A DNA stretch of 64,000 nucleotides from Isoetes taiwanensis (GCA_021234155.1 JAJEKV010000070.1:4742754-4806753); one strand, 5' to 3'; shown: positions 52,691 to 63,470, numbered from the stretch's first letter. Notes: generated by a model from the sequence alone, not told the origin. Translations and numbers: made by a program.

Positions 52691-52764
52691 TGCTTTCATT
52701 GAGAGTCGAACTCAAGACCTCCCGCTTACGAAACGGGTGCTCTAACCAACTGAGCTACAAAAGC
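52691..52764 (-). tRNA. tRNA-Thr(CGU), Thr1
   Basis: As at 51769. Confidence 0.94.
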
Positions 52765-52825
52765 TTCAAGACCTCAGTTTAAAACAAAATATTATTATCA
52801 CTTTCACCTCCACTTTCTTTTTGCA

Positions 52826-52898
52826 CACTCTCGGTGGGACTCGAACCCACAATCTCTTGATTAGAAGTCAAATGCCTTATCCATTAGGCCACGAGAGC
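52826..52898 (-). tRNA. tRNA-Arg(UCU), Arg1
   Basis: As at 51904. Confidence 0.92.
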
Positions 52899-52973
52899 CT
52901 TCCAACTTAGATTTGATAATCAACATTATAATCACAAGACCTATCCATAGGAGTACACGGCTTCGTTTAAATA

Positions 52974-53047
52974 TGCTTTCGCTGAGAGTCGAACTCGAGA
53001 CCTCCCGCTTACTAAACGAGTGCTCTAAACAACTGATCTACCAAAGC
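52974..53047 (-). tRNA. tRNA-Thr(AGU), Thr2
   Basis: As at 52052. Confidence 0.7.
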
Positions 53048-53103
53048 TTCAACACCTCAGATTATAACAACATATATCACTTTCACCTCCACTTTCTTTT
53101 GCA

Positions 53104-53176
53104 CACTCTCGATGGGACTCGAACCCACAATCTCTTGATTAGAAGTCAAATGCCTTATCCATTAGGCCACGAGAGC
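53104..53176 (-). tRNA. tRNA-Arg(UCU), Arg2
   Basis: Consensus. Confidence 0.96.
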
Positions 53177-53611
53177 CTTGCAATTTTGATTTGATAATCA
53201 ACAATATAATCACAGAACCAAGCCATATGAGTACGCATCTTCCTTTTAATATTACCTAACGAATTGAGATATAAGCCAAAAGTTACTACTAGTAGTCAAA
53301 GCCACGTCTTATGGGCAAGAAAAGATAAATGATAGATGCCGTAAATGAGTAGATATCCAAGATAATTGAATCTAAACAATCATTCTCACGTCGGTCTCTT
53401 GCTATAGCAATATGTAGATGAGGTCACGAGTCAATTGCCACTTAAACGAGAAAAAAATTAGTAGTGACGACCACATCGTAATGCATGTTGCCAAATATCA
53501 AGAGAAGCATTATTGGGTAAAACAACCAAGTACAAGTCACTTCTTCCTAGCATATCAATAAAGAGATTTGATGCATTTAAAAATGAAACTCCTTGCAGGC
53601 CATTATCACTT

Positions 53612-53685
53612 TGCTTTCATTGAGAGTCGAACTCAAGACCTCCCGCTTACGAAACGGGTGCTCTAACCAACTGAGCTACAAAAGC
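53612..53685 (-). tRNA. tRNA-Thr(CGU), Thr1
   Basis: Intact, loop TTCGTAA. Confidence 0.94.
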
Positions 53686-53743
53686 TTCAACACCTCAATC
53701 TAAAACAAAATATTATCACTTTAACCTTCACTTTCTTTTTGCA

Positions 53744-53816
53744 CACTCTTGATGGGACTCGAACCCACAATCTCTTGATTAGAAGTCAAATGCCTTATCC
53801 ATTAGGCCACAAGAGC
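53744..53816 (-). tRNA. tRNA-Arg(UCU), only Arg of a half unit
   Basis: Compensatory acceptor pair (CACTCTTG/CAAGAGC on plus) as at 47343. Flanked on the right directly by spacer, so the second Thr-Arg pair has been lost by recombination between the two pairs. Confidence 0.93.
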
Positions 53817-54080
53817 CTTGCAATTTTGATTTGATAATCAACAATATAATCACAGAACCAAGCCATATGAGTACGCATCTTCCTTTTAATATTACCTAAC
53901 CAATTGAGATATAAGCCAAAAGTTACTACTAGTAGTCAAAGCCACGTCTTATGGGCAGGAAAAGATAAACGATAGATGCCGTAAATGAGTAGATATCTAA
54001 GATAGTCACTTCTTCCTAGCATATCAATAAAGAGATTTGATGCATTTAAAAATGAAACTCCTTGCAGGCCATTATCACTT

Positions 54081-54154
54081 TGCTTTCATTGAGAGTCGAA
54101 CTCAGGACCTCCCGCTTACGAAACGGGTGCTCTAACCAACTGAGCTACAAAAGC
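54081..54154 (-). tRNA. tRNA-Thr(CGU), Thr1
   Basis: One variable-loop/T-stem change (CTCAGGACC on plus), otherwise intact. Confidence 0.92.
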
Positions 54155-54215
54155 TTTAAGACCTCAGTTTAAAACAAAATATTATTATCACTTTCACCTC
54201 CACTTTCTTTTTGCA

Positions 54216-54288
54216 CACTCTCGATGGGACTCAAACCCACAATCTCTTGATTAGAAGTCAAATGCCTTATCCATTAGGCCACGAGAGC
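54216..54288 (-). tRNA. tRNA-Arg(UCU), Arg1
   Basis: One B-box change (GGACTCAAACCC on plus). Confidence 0.9.
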
Positions 54289-54355
54289 CTTCCAACTTAG
54301 ATTTGATAATCAACATTATAATCACAAGACCTATCCATAGGAGTACACGGCTTCG

Positions 54356-54429
54356 TTTTTTCGCTGAGAGTCGAACTCGAGACCTCCCACTTACTAAATG
54401 AGTGCTCTAAACAACTGATCTACCAAAGC
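54356..54429 (-). pseudogene. tRNA-Thr, Thr2, acceptor and anticodon stem damaged
   Basis: 3' acceptor replaced by a T-run (CGTTTTTTCGCTGAG), anticodon stem CCACTTACTAAATGAG on plus. Confidence 0.75.
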
Positions 54430-54454
54430 TTCAACACCTCAGATTATAACAACA

Positions 54455-54481
54455 CTAGAAAAGTGCCCACCTTCGGTGGGC
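54455..54481 (-). mobile_element. Helitron 3' terminus (second hairpin type)
   Basis: A|CTAG followed by the perfect hairpin GCCCACCTTCGGTGGGC (54465-54481). It interrupts the tRNA unit after ATTATAACAACA. A relative with a degraded hairpin starts at 59974. 5' end not placed. Confidence 0.75.
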
Positions 54482-54975
54482 TTTAGGTTTTCTAATATAA
54501 GGATTGTGGCTTTTGGTTTCTAATATAAGGAGTGTGTTTGTAGTTTGTGACTTTACTTCATCTCATTTTTGTTTAAACCTGAGTAACACAAACAATACTC
54601 CCATGTGGCTATTCTACCCGTCAGCAGTAATGCAACAATCCTCCTTGCTGATGGTATCAGCAGATAATACCTTTCTCATTTTGTTGCCATGCGTCATATT
54701 ATCTCCAAGCAACTACAACAACTTAGGCAGAGTAAGGTTCTTGGTGCCTTGTTTACAGATACAAAAATATATGCTTATAGTAATGGTGCCCAGCGTTGCC
54801 GGGCATAAGTTGCGGACCTGTGTGAACTGGCACTTGTTCATCTCAGACTCTTTTTCATAAATCTAATATAATTAATCAAATCCATAGAGAAATTATCATT
54901 GGTTGTCACATAACTCAGTACTCCAAGTTTAAGTTGTGCGTAAGGGCTCTCAAAACCTTTGTGCTTTACTAACTA
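54482..54975. other. Helitron-derived DNA with a second decayed terminus
   Basis: Near 54777-54804 TATAGTAATGGTGCCC and GCGTTGCCGGGC form a degraded 3' terminus of the A/B/C family (TAG without the leading C). No gene recognised; frame 54504-54860 has no known motif. Confidence 0.5.
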
Positions 54976-55910
54976 CTAGTAATGGTGCCCAGCGTTGCTG
55001 GGCATAAGTTAAGTTGGGAGCCTGTCAATGTTTTGGCTCAAATGAGAAAAATGTGTAGCGATAATCCAGTTTTTGTAACCAAGCCATTGGGTTACATTTG
55101 GACCCTATTGATGACCAAAAAGTATTAGAGGGGTAAGTTAAGGCGTTGTGCATTGCTGGGCATAAGCTAAAAACGTGTAAATTATAAGCCTGATTTAATT
55201 CTATGCCTCAATTTAAGCTCTGATTCAATCGCTATAAGAACCCAATTATGCTATTAAAGTATTCCTTAAAAAACCTTCTTATCTAGTCAGCAACGGTCCT
55301 CAAATGTATCATGGACAATAGCAACATTCTCCTTTGCTTATGTCCCAACTGTACTATTATAGTCATGTTAATACTTTAGTCTATTTGAGTTACGGCAACT
55401 TACACTCATGCCTAGGTTGCATAGAAGCAAGTTATTTATTTATTTCGTAAACAATAGAGAATTGATTATGCAAATTCGCCATTAATAATGACTATAATAT
55501 AGACTTCCATTGTCTAGGGACAAAATGCCTTCAAATATATGCTTCAATTCCTAAAGTTACACGCTTCAATTCCTAGAGATAAATGTTCAAAGTTCTTGGA
55601 AAAATGCCTTCAAATGTGGAGACTTGTAAATGTTGATGGGCGTTCCATTTTATACTATTTATTTTTTTGGGTTGGGAGGGGCACCATTGCGTATGATGTT
55701 GTGCTGCTATGTAAGTAGATCTTAGAATTTTGTCCATTTAAACCATTTGAGTTGTATACAATTGAGTGGCCCATGGTAGTGGAGTGGCCTATGATACTCC
55801 TTTTGTATGCCTTTTTGCTTTCTTATTACAAATTTGCACTATAAGTCTTAATCGTTAGACTAAAAGAGAAGGTATTGAAAGCCCTATGAAACATGTGACA
55901 ATTATGGCCA

Positions 55911-56088
55911 GGTGACTTACTTTTGTTATGGAATTTCCTAGCTTTTGTAATTTTGTTATGGAATTTCCTAGGTGACTTACTTTTGTTATGGAATTTCCTA
56001 GCTTTTGTACACATTCAGGTGACTTACTTTTGTTATGGAATTTCCTAGGTGACTTACTTTTGTTATGGAATTTTCTAGCTTTTGTATA
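55911..56088. repeat. Minisatellite of GGTGACTTACTTTTGTTATG type
   Basis: Five copies of a ~30-bp core (TTTTGTTATGGAATTTCCTA), preceded by either GGTGACTTAC or GCTTTTGTA..., arranged as a higher-order duplicate. Confidence 0.9.
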
Positions 56089-56442
56089 CACATACGTTTC
56101 CACTTTTCAAAAGTTTGGACTTGTGGGTCATTTTCAAAAGTTTGGACTTGGGGGGCATTTCTTTCAGCAATACCATGAAAAGCAATACCATGAAAACCTA
56201 TAACATGAAGGTGGAATATAATGCATCTATGCATAGGGATTTTTTGAAAATTGAATAACTTGTGAAATTTACATCATGTACAAGATGTTAAAGGCTGAAT
56301 TTACATGTTAAAGCCTGGATTGTAGCTATCTTCAACAATAGAAGAAATGTCTCCAAGAATTAGATTCCCATAACATCTCACGCGTCACTGCCTTAAATAA
56401 CCTATCGACTCTAATAGTAATATATATCATTTTGAATGCTAC

Positions 56443-56998
56443 AAAAAGCAATCAAAGGGATATTGAAGCAAAACATAGATGCAGCTGCATGACATGGAGC
56501 ACAATGTGTTTCAACCAAAAAAAAGCACCACAAAGTTTGATATACGGCCATGTGCAGCTGCAGATAGTAGCAAAAACCTTCCCTTTGTGGCAGCTCTTTG
56601 TAAAAAATTGACTTGTCATGCTCTTTACTATGCACTGCCCTTGCCTTGTGTATCTATACAAATCGAAGATATCCTTGAGCTCCATACCCTAACGAAGAAC
56701 CGGATCTGCAAAAAGCAATCAAAGGGATATTGAAGCAAAAAACATAGATGCAGCTGCATGACATGAAGCATAATGTGTTTCAGCCAAAAAAAAGCACCAC
56801 AAAGCTTGATATACGACCACTTAATGCAATCAAAATTAGCGGTAATGTGCAGCTGCAGTTAGTAGCAAAAACCTTCCCTTTGTAGTAGCTCTTTGTAAAA
56901 AACTGACTTGTCATCCTCTTTACTACGCACTGCCCTCTGCCTTGTGTATCTACACAAATCGAAAATATCTTAGCTCCATACCTTAACGAATATAAAAC
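56443..56998. repeat. Tandem duplication, ~270 bp x2
   Basis: AAAAAGCAATCAAAGGGATA... at 56443 recurs at about 56710, both including ATGCAGCTGCATGACATG and the ACCTTCCCTTTGT block. The second copy has a ~25-bp extra segment. No gene assigned. Confidence 0.88.
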
Positions 56999-57369
56999 TG
57001 GATGTGCATCTTGCAAAGCAGTGGCAATCTCTGCTTAAAGAAAACCAACATCGGCTCATCTATTTTTCATCTTCGGTTCAAATACTTTGCACTAAACATA
57101 TGAAATTCGCTATACATACTTCAGACATTGCTGGGTTTCATTTGCACATGATTTGTAGCACTGACAAAATGGAGCAACTGCGCAAGCTATAAAGCTTATG
57201 CCTCCTCAAGGCTCAATCTGCCTGCACTATTCCGGGCAATAATTCCTATAAGAATGAGAGCATGAGACTTGTGAGTGTTCTAAAACCCACTCTAAGACTT
57301 ATTACAGAAGGATTATAAAAACAATATGTTAATGGCAGAGCGCATGTTGCTAGAATAAATCTGGCCTGT

Positions 57370-57609
57370 TATCTGCTAGAAATACATTTGAATTCATACA
57401 GAACATTGAGATATGGATAGTTTCAGGACGTCTCCCATCAGACAGGCTTGGCCCGATAATGCCAAAAGTATGAGAAGCATCTGGATCTACTTCTGGAGGT
57501 GTAATAAACCAGAACTCGCAGGCAGAGTCCCCATAACCAAGTTTGTAATAATATTTTGTTTTATACTGTAAAACAAATCTTTCATAGCATGCCAGAAAGT
57601 TTGCACATC
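57370..57609 (-). pseudogene. Purple acid phosphatase exon fragment in Helitron C
   Basis: The minus-strand frame gives YKTKYYYKLGYGDSACEFWF followed by ITPPEVDPDASHTFGIIG. This is the conserved start of the plant purple acid phosphatase (metallophosphoesterase) catalytic region (family pattern TKYYYKIG...EFWF.TPP...PYTFGIIGD). The metal-binding motif after GIIG is replaced (GPSLSDG). An acceptor-like TTTTCAAG precedes it near 57610. Only one exon; no active site. Confidence 0.88.
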
Positions 57610-58619
57610 CTTGAAAATACAGAAGATTATTTTACTGCATGTCTAAGCTAAACATACATGCAAGTATCAAACTTGTCAAAAACCTTGTAAATGCCTCATG
57701 GCAGAGTAGACCACATGAAGCATCAATAGGATTCAATGACTGCAGAGCAAACATACAGAAGTTCGAACTCATGTCTAATGAAGATTAAAACCTAGGGCTA
57801 GCATAGAATGCACCTTGCAGCAACTCATCGCCTTGCTCTATGAGAATCATCCGCTAGAAAGCCACTCAGGCATGAATTTGGTCTTGTCGATTCAGATATG
57901 AATCATCCAGAATGTGTAAAACCGAATTTGAAGAATCGGATGGTGATGCCGAGCTTTTTCGATTTGAAGAAGCGGATGGCTGTTGCAGACTTTGCCCTGC
58001 CCTGCCATAGCCGAGGAAGCCCTAAATCGCCATAGCCGAGGAAGCTAGATCGCTAGAGCAAGAAGAAAAGGCTATCTGGACCGTCCAAGTTGTTAATCGA
58101 ATCTTGGCCGTCGGAAAGTTTTAGGGTTTTATGCACGACATACACTAAAACTTTATAATAAAGGATACCTTAAGAATTGAAATTGGTATCTACACAAAAG
58201 CAAGCTCTATGATCTTTGACTTTGTCTTCGCATGATGCTTGAGCTGTAAGAGCAACAATAGGAATACGCTGGTCAGTATTCCTTTCAACATCTCTAAACT
58301 TTAAACAGCAATGTAAACATTCATCACAATAGAGAAACTCATATCATTTGTCTAATTATGAAATAACATACAAACAGGAATGAAAATGAAGTCTAACATA
58401 AAAGACATACCGCACAAACCATTATGATGAGATTGAAGTTGGCATCCTCAAGTGGATCCTATGGTGCTTCCATAGGGATTGAAGTTGGCTTTGATTCTAT
58501 CTGCATAATGCAGCAAAATCAGAAATGATAAACTTCGCTACCATCTGCAAACCATCTGCAATGCCTTACCCTAAGTATTTTGAAGCTTAGATAAACACCA
58601 TCTGCAAATCATCTGCAAT

Positions 58620-59652
58620 GCCTTTCTTCTGCCAGACAGCTGCACGTGCACCCCTGCACATCCAGAAAAAGTAGGTGCACGTCCAGAAAAAGTAGGTAAA
58701 TGTCATGCATTCTGTAACTATATATAAATTATATCTACTTAAGTTGGCATGGCTAAGTATTAGCCTCACCTGGCATAATAGCCTCCCTCCGGATCACTGC
58801 CCACATCATAGAAGAGACCTCTGAAATAAACAAAAATTGAGCGTGGCATACTTGGTGGAATAAGGTGAGCAATAAGGTAGAATTACAATGGATCCCTCCT
58901 TCAGGAATACATGGTAGCTTTGCCTGAATGTTTGAACCAATGTTGCATGTTGAAGCAGCGGTAGGATACCCTTTCAATAGCTTTTTCTTCCTGAAAATTT
59001 ATTGTGAATCAGCATCATAAGTGTAAGTACATGTCTGTTCAGTAATCAACAGATTAGTCCCATTGTGCTTTTATTAGAGCTAGAGTAGAAACAGTCATGT
59101 TCAGTTTGTATTATGCCATGAAATGAATCTTGCTATGCAAAGAGAAGTCCTCCAATATATAATGCATTCTGTGTGACATTATGCAGCGCTTGATTACTCC
59201 CATTGTGCTTTTAACAGAGCTAGAGTAGAAACAGTCATGTCCAGTTTGTATTATGCCATGAAATCAAATCTTGCTATGCAAAGAGAAGTCCTCCAAAATA
59301 TAATGCATTCTGTGTGACATTATGCAGCGCTCTACAATGTGAACTGCAATTTAAAGAAGATGTGTTACCTGGTAGTGGAAGCAGGCTCCAAAGTCATGTG
59401 GCACCACAAAAAAATAATCAGCTCCCTCTGTACGATTCCAATACGGCCATTGGGTGGATATGTACCGAATAGCACTACACATCATTCTTGGGGACTTGAA
59501 TGGCAGTGGCAAGCCATTTGGTGTTAAATCACAGGTAGTATACACAGGTAGTATACACAGGTGTGAACAACTAATCTGCTTCTTCAGGATTAAGTGCTCT
59601 AATGATTCTTGATTCTTCAGGCGTCAAAAACGGCCATATGCTCGCAAAATAC
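58620..59652 (-). pseudogene. IRX10-like exostosin (GT47) gene fragment in Helitron C
   Basis: Three exon-like blocks on the minus strand with splice signals. Block 1 (about 59652-59369): NPEEAD, a stop where W is expected, then FTPVYTTC (VYTTC duplicated), TPNGLPLPFKSPRMM, WPYWNRTEGADYFFVVPHDF and GACFHYQ, with donor GT at 59368. Block 2 (58990-58770, acceptor TTTTCAG): EEKAIER, a one-base deletion, then GILPLLQHATLVQTF, a frame break, then SMPRSIFVYFRGLFYDVG and PEGGYYA, donor GT. Block 3 (58653-58620): RGARAAVWQ, then divergence. This matches the xylan-synthesis IRX10/IRX10L Golgi glucuronoxylan xylosyltransferase family, covering roughly the middle third. Not functional. Confidence 0.93.
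59059..59331. repeat. Tandem duplication, ~140 bp x2, within an intron of the captured gene
   Basis: CCATTGTGCTTTTATTAGAG... to TGCAGCGCT (59059-59190) recurs at 59199-59331. It lies between IRX10-like blocks 1 and 2. Confidence 0.9.
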
Positions 59653-59973
59653 CTGTACAATCAAGTAAACATGAAAGAAACTTGGCGCTTCCTATTCATA
59701 ATTTCTCAATCTTGTAAATCAAGCAGAAATTGAAGATAAGTAATGAGTTCCGGTGGCTCTGTTCTTGCAGTAACATGAAAGAAATATGAAGATGCGTTCT
59801 GGAGGAGGAGCTAGCAGCTCGAAGGTGATACTGCCGCCTTCGCTAACCCTAGCAAAAAAAAACCATGTTAAACAATCTGACGTGGCATCATCTCCTCCAT
59901 TGATTTCATCAAATCTGGGCCGCCCAAATTAGGGCTGGGTCCAACACTTACACAATAACATTATAATATAGGA

Positions 59974-60619
59974 TAGCAAATTGCCCACCTTCAGTGACTG
60001 TTCTTTGTTAGGACTGACCAAACATCTTGTTTTGGAGCAGCTTGATTATCTCAAACCTTGCGATTACTGTGTTGACGGAATTATTGTTGCATTGCTTGGG
60101 TACCACCGTATGAGTGGCATTTTATGTCAATGTCATAAGTGCGTGCTTAGACACGTAGGCTAAATATTAACTGCTTAATTCCAACAATGTTTTATGCCTT
60201 GATTGTATTCAAAGGTTTTAGTTCTTAGAGAGAGAATATCACCTAGTATATTCCTTGATCAAGAGCCAAAGTTAAGCAATGAGTTAGGCAATTATGTGAA
60301 CCGAATTCTTCATGAGTTATATGTGCGATCTAAATGGTTATCTGAACTGGATTCTTCATGAGTTATATGTGCGATCTAGATGGTTATCTGAACTGGATTC
60401 TGAGCTATAAATGTGCGATCTAAATGGTTTCCTTTTAAAGCATGTATGGAACATAGAATATTCATGTGTCATATACTAACTACATTCAAGATCACAGACA
60501 ACCACTTACCAAAACAATATATTCATATCAAATTGTAGAACTTTTCTATATACGTGTAACTATTTAGTGTCTTGAAGTTATGATTGACCATGGAATCCGA
60601 TATATTTTTATTGCATACA
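59974..60619. other. DNA between Helitrons C and E
   Basis: Starts TAGCAAATTGCCCACCTTCA, a decayed relative of the Helitron terminus at 54455. Positions 60300-60430 hold three diverged ~50-bp tandem copies (TTCATGAGTTATATGTGCGA). No gene recognised. Confidence 0.5.
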
Positions 60620-60673
60620 CTAGTAATGGTGCCCAGCGTTGCTGGGCAAATGTTGGGAACCTGTCAATGATAC

Positions 60674-60801
60674 GTGGTCTTTATTGACATGTGGTATTTT
60701 CTCATGCATGCAAATTAGTAAACGATTTGCTATGCATTTGTGGTCTTTATTGACATGTGGTATTTTCTCATGCATGCAAATTAGTAAACGATTTGCTATG
60801 A
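60674..60801. repeat. Tandem duplication, 66 bp x2
   Basis: GTGGTCTTTATTGACATGTG ... TTTGCTATG at 60674-60739 and again 60740-60801. Confidence 0.92.
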
Positions 60802-62530
60802 CCAAATGCATGCTAAAGTAAAAGGACTATATAGCAACGGTGCCTAGCAAAAAACCTAAATGTGCTTAGCAAAAACCTAAATGGTGAACATGTCTACAAT
60901 GCCCTAGTAAGGCTCAATCAGATCTTTCTAGATCTTTCCACCGCCTTTAAGTTTCTGTCAATCTAATTGGCCCCTAAATAGCGTTTGGAAAAAACCTAAA
61001 TAGTGCCTAGCAAAAACCTAAATAGTGAGATAAATTGGCAGAGTTAGCGTTTGGAAATTTGTAATTGGAATTGTGTGCATTGTACTTTAAATTGTTGGGA
61101 AGTACGTGTATGTTCCCAAATATCTAAGTTTATATTTTAGCATATATGTTAGAACTATAGAATGCTATTGTGTTTTTACACGTCTTGTTTCCTCTTTGCA
61201 TTGAAGAAGTTTAATGGCCGGATAAGATATTGAGAAAGAAGTTATTGATGCATTGTAGAGGCCATGTGATAACTTCTTAAATTGAATTGTGGCTTTTTCC
61301 GCTCTTATGGCAGAGTTGTTCAACCCTTTTAAGTGAATCAGCTATGCTTTCCTAAACAATCTCACATGGTCTATAAGAAATAAACAGGAAGGTATTATCT
61401 GTTCAATGGGATCCTTTTAGCAAGTTGGAACACTCTTACTGGTGAGAAAGTAATGCCAATCTCAAATCTTTTGAACATGTAAACAGTTTAATGCCATGTG
61501 CCTTTCAACATAACCATCAGTGTAGAAGTGTAGACAGATAGTCTTGGCCATTCGAAACAAATTGAATGTACAACTTACAAATGCATCTGCAGGATCCAGC
61601 AAATAGCAAAAATTTGGGTAAAGGCTTCATAGGCCGACAACCGCTGTGAAATGAAGAGGCAAGGCTCCATAGGTTTTGAGTAAAAAGTTTGAACCAACCC
61701 ATCAAAACGATGGCGGGTCTTGAATCTAAATCAAACCGTGGATCATTCTAAATACTTTGAAATGCTACTTGCAAAAGATGTTTCCCAAGCATTTTATGAC
61801 TAAATTCAATTCTGACAGAAAAATTCACAGTACCGCACCGACTACAATGTTTTCCCTAAACATATGTGTGGTTAATCTTATGTGTGATAATTGGTTTGGG
61901 AGCCTAATCCACACCGTGAAGCGAGAAAGAAAAGAATGAACTTCATAGCGAAATAAAAGAATGAATTCAAAAAAAGCAAGATGGTCCCTAGGCCATTTGC
62001 AAATGCATATCAAGGAAATAAAAACCGGGACATAAATATATATCAAAGCGATTCAAAACCATTCAAAGTAAGAAAATGTGAAAAAACTTCATGATTACAT
62101 AAAGCAAGAAAAACACACAGTCCGAGGACTCACTATGTGGAACTGCATAAGCCACGCTTTGTTCGTTCTTACGCCTTCACGTAATTAATTCGAACTTCAA
62201 CGCATTATCCATTCTCGATTTAATCACGTAAACTAAACCCTTGTTTTAGGTCCCGTTTATCGAATCGGCGTTTCATGAGGCATTTAACTCTTGGGTTGTC
62301 GGTTTTATGGCCATATTTCAACCATGCTTTGCTCTAGACTTATTTATTGTGAAAGGGTTGATTTTGAACCCAAACCAGGTGTCTCGATTCTGCGATCCTG
62401 TAAATGGGCTTTAAAGGTACGCAGTTTAGCATGCTGAGGACATTAATGCATTGGGTCTTCACCATATCCGTGCATTTCGATATCTTTGCATACCACGATA
62501 TAGTGTTCCTAAATCAATGATTCTAACCTC

Positions 62531-63470
62531 GCTATGGCTTAAGAGAAGAGTGTTGCGGATCTTTCTAAGATTTCCCCATAGCTCACCATAGGATGCCGTG
62601 AGCCGGGAGCTCTATAGATTGTAGCTAATATGCTCTGCCTCGACAAAGGTAGGTCCGGAGAGAAAGTATGGAGGGAGGCGATATCTTAAAACTGTTGTGC
62701 AGCTATGGCCTCCAAAGCTCGAACAAAACTCCAACCTGCTCCAACATCCTTAAGCTTAGCCTCCAATAGAGCCACGAGCTACAACCACGACACGAGAGGT
62801 AACACTCCCAAGAAGAGTGCCGATTCCCCGTTCCTCTTTGGTCATTTAGGTCCAATATCACAATCACGATATGGAAAAGAACCACCGGGTATGGCGGAAC
62901 CCTAAATCGCAAAAGAGAGGCCGGATAAAAAAAGGAACCCGGCTCAACTCAGACGGATAGGGTTTGTAAGTGAAAAAGGACTCAACTCCGAAAGGCGCTA
63001 TGGCTTAAGAGAAGAGTGTTGCGAGATCTTTCTAAGATTTCCCCATAGCTCACCATAGGATGCCGTGAGCCGAACTCTATAGATTGTAGCTAATATGCTC
63101 TGCCTCGACAAAGGTAGGTCCGGAGAGAAAGTATGGAGGGAGGCGATATCTTAAAACATTTGTCAAGCTATGGCCTCCAAAGCTCGAACAAAACTCCAAC
63201 CGCTCCAACATCCTTAAGCTTAGCCTCCGGTAGAGGCACGAGCTACAACCACGACGATGCAGGTAACACGGTTAAATTACCAAGAAGAGTGCGATTCCCC
63301 GCTGGATGGTCATTTTAGGTCCAATATACCTAATCCACGGATATGGAAAAGAACCACCGGGTATGGCCGAACCCTAAATCGCTTGAAAGAGAGGCCGGAT
63401 AAAAAGGAACCCAGCTCAACTCCAAGCCGGATAGGGTTTGTAAGTGAAGAAGGACTCAACTCCACGGATA
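62531..63470. repeat. Tandem duplication, ~466 bp x2, near the Helitron E 5' end
   Basis: GCTATGGCTTAAGAGAAGAG begins both copies (62531 and 62997). Copies differ by small indels. A minus-strand frame in copy 1 (62703-62912) and fragments in copy 2 are not recognised; the content looks gene-derived. Confidence 0.9.

Larger units (their letters stand above)
51675..54454 (-). repeat. tRNA array, right block
   Basis: Two nearly identical units (Thr1 starts 51769 and 52691), a half unit with one Thr-Arg pair (53612), and a last unit missing most of its spacer (from 54002) and ending in Thr2. All Thr1 copies here have anticodon CGU. It ends where a Helitron 3' terminus begins at 54455. Confidence 0.95.
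54976..59973 (-). mobile_element. Helitron C with captured gene fragments, 5.0 kb
   Basis: CTAG 54976-54979 and hairpin GCCCAGCGTTGCTGGGC (54987-55003) at the 3' end; TCCTATATTATAATGTTATTG 5' end finishing at 59973. Flanks A54975 and T59974. Captured IRX10-like and purple acid phosphatase exons lie in the same (minus) orientation as the element. No Rep/helicase. Contains several internal tandem duplications. Confidence 0.82.

Noticed and set aside
16190-54454. CRISPR-like regular repeats
   Set aside because: The repeat unit is ~922 bp with tRNA genes and no short identical repeats with unique spacers; the context is eukaryotic.
55141-55170. Another Helitron 3' terminus (GTGCATTGCTGGGCATAAGC)
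   Set aside because: Only half of the hairpin and no CTAG are present. Probably a remnant, too weak to annotate.
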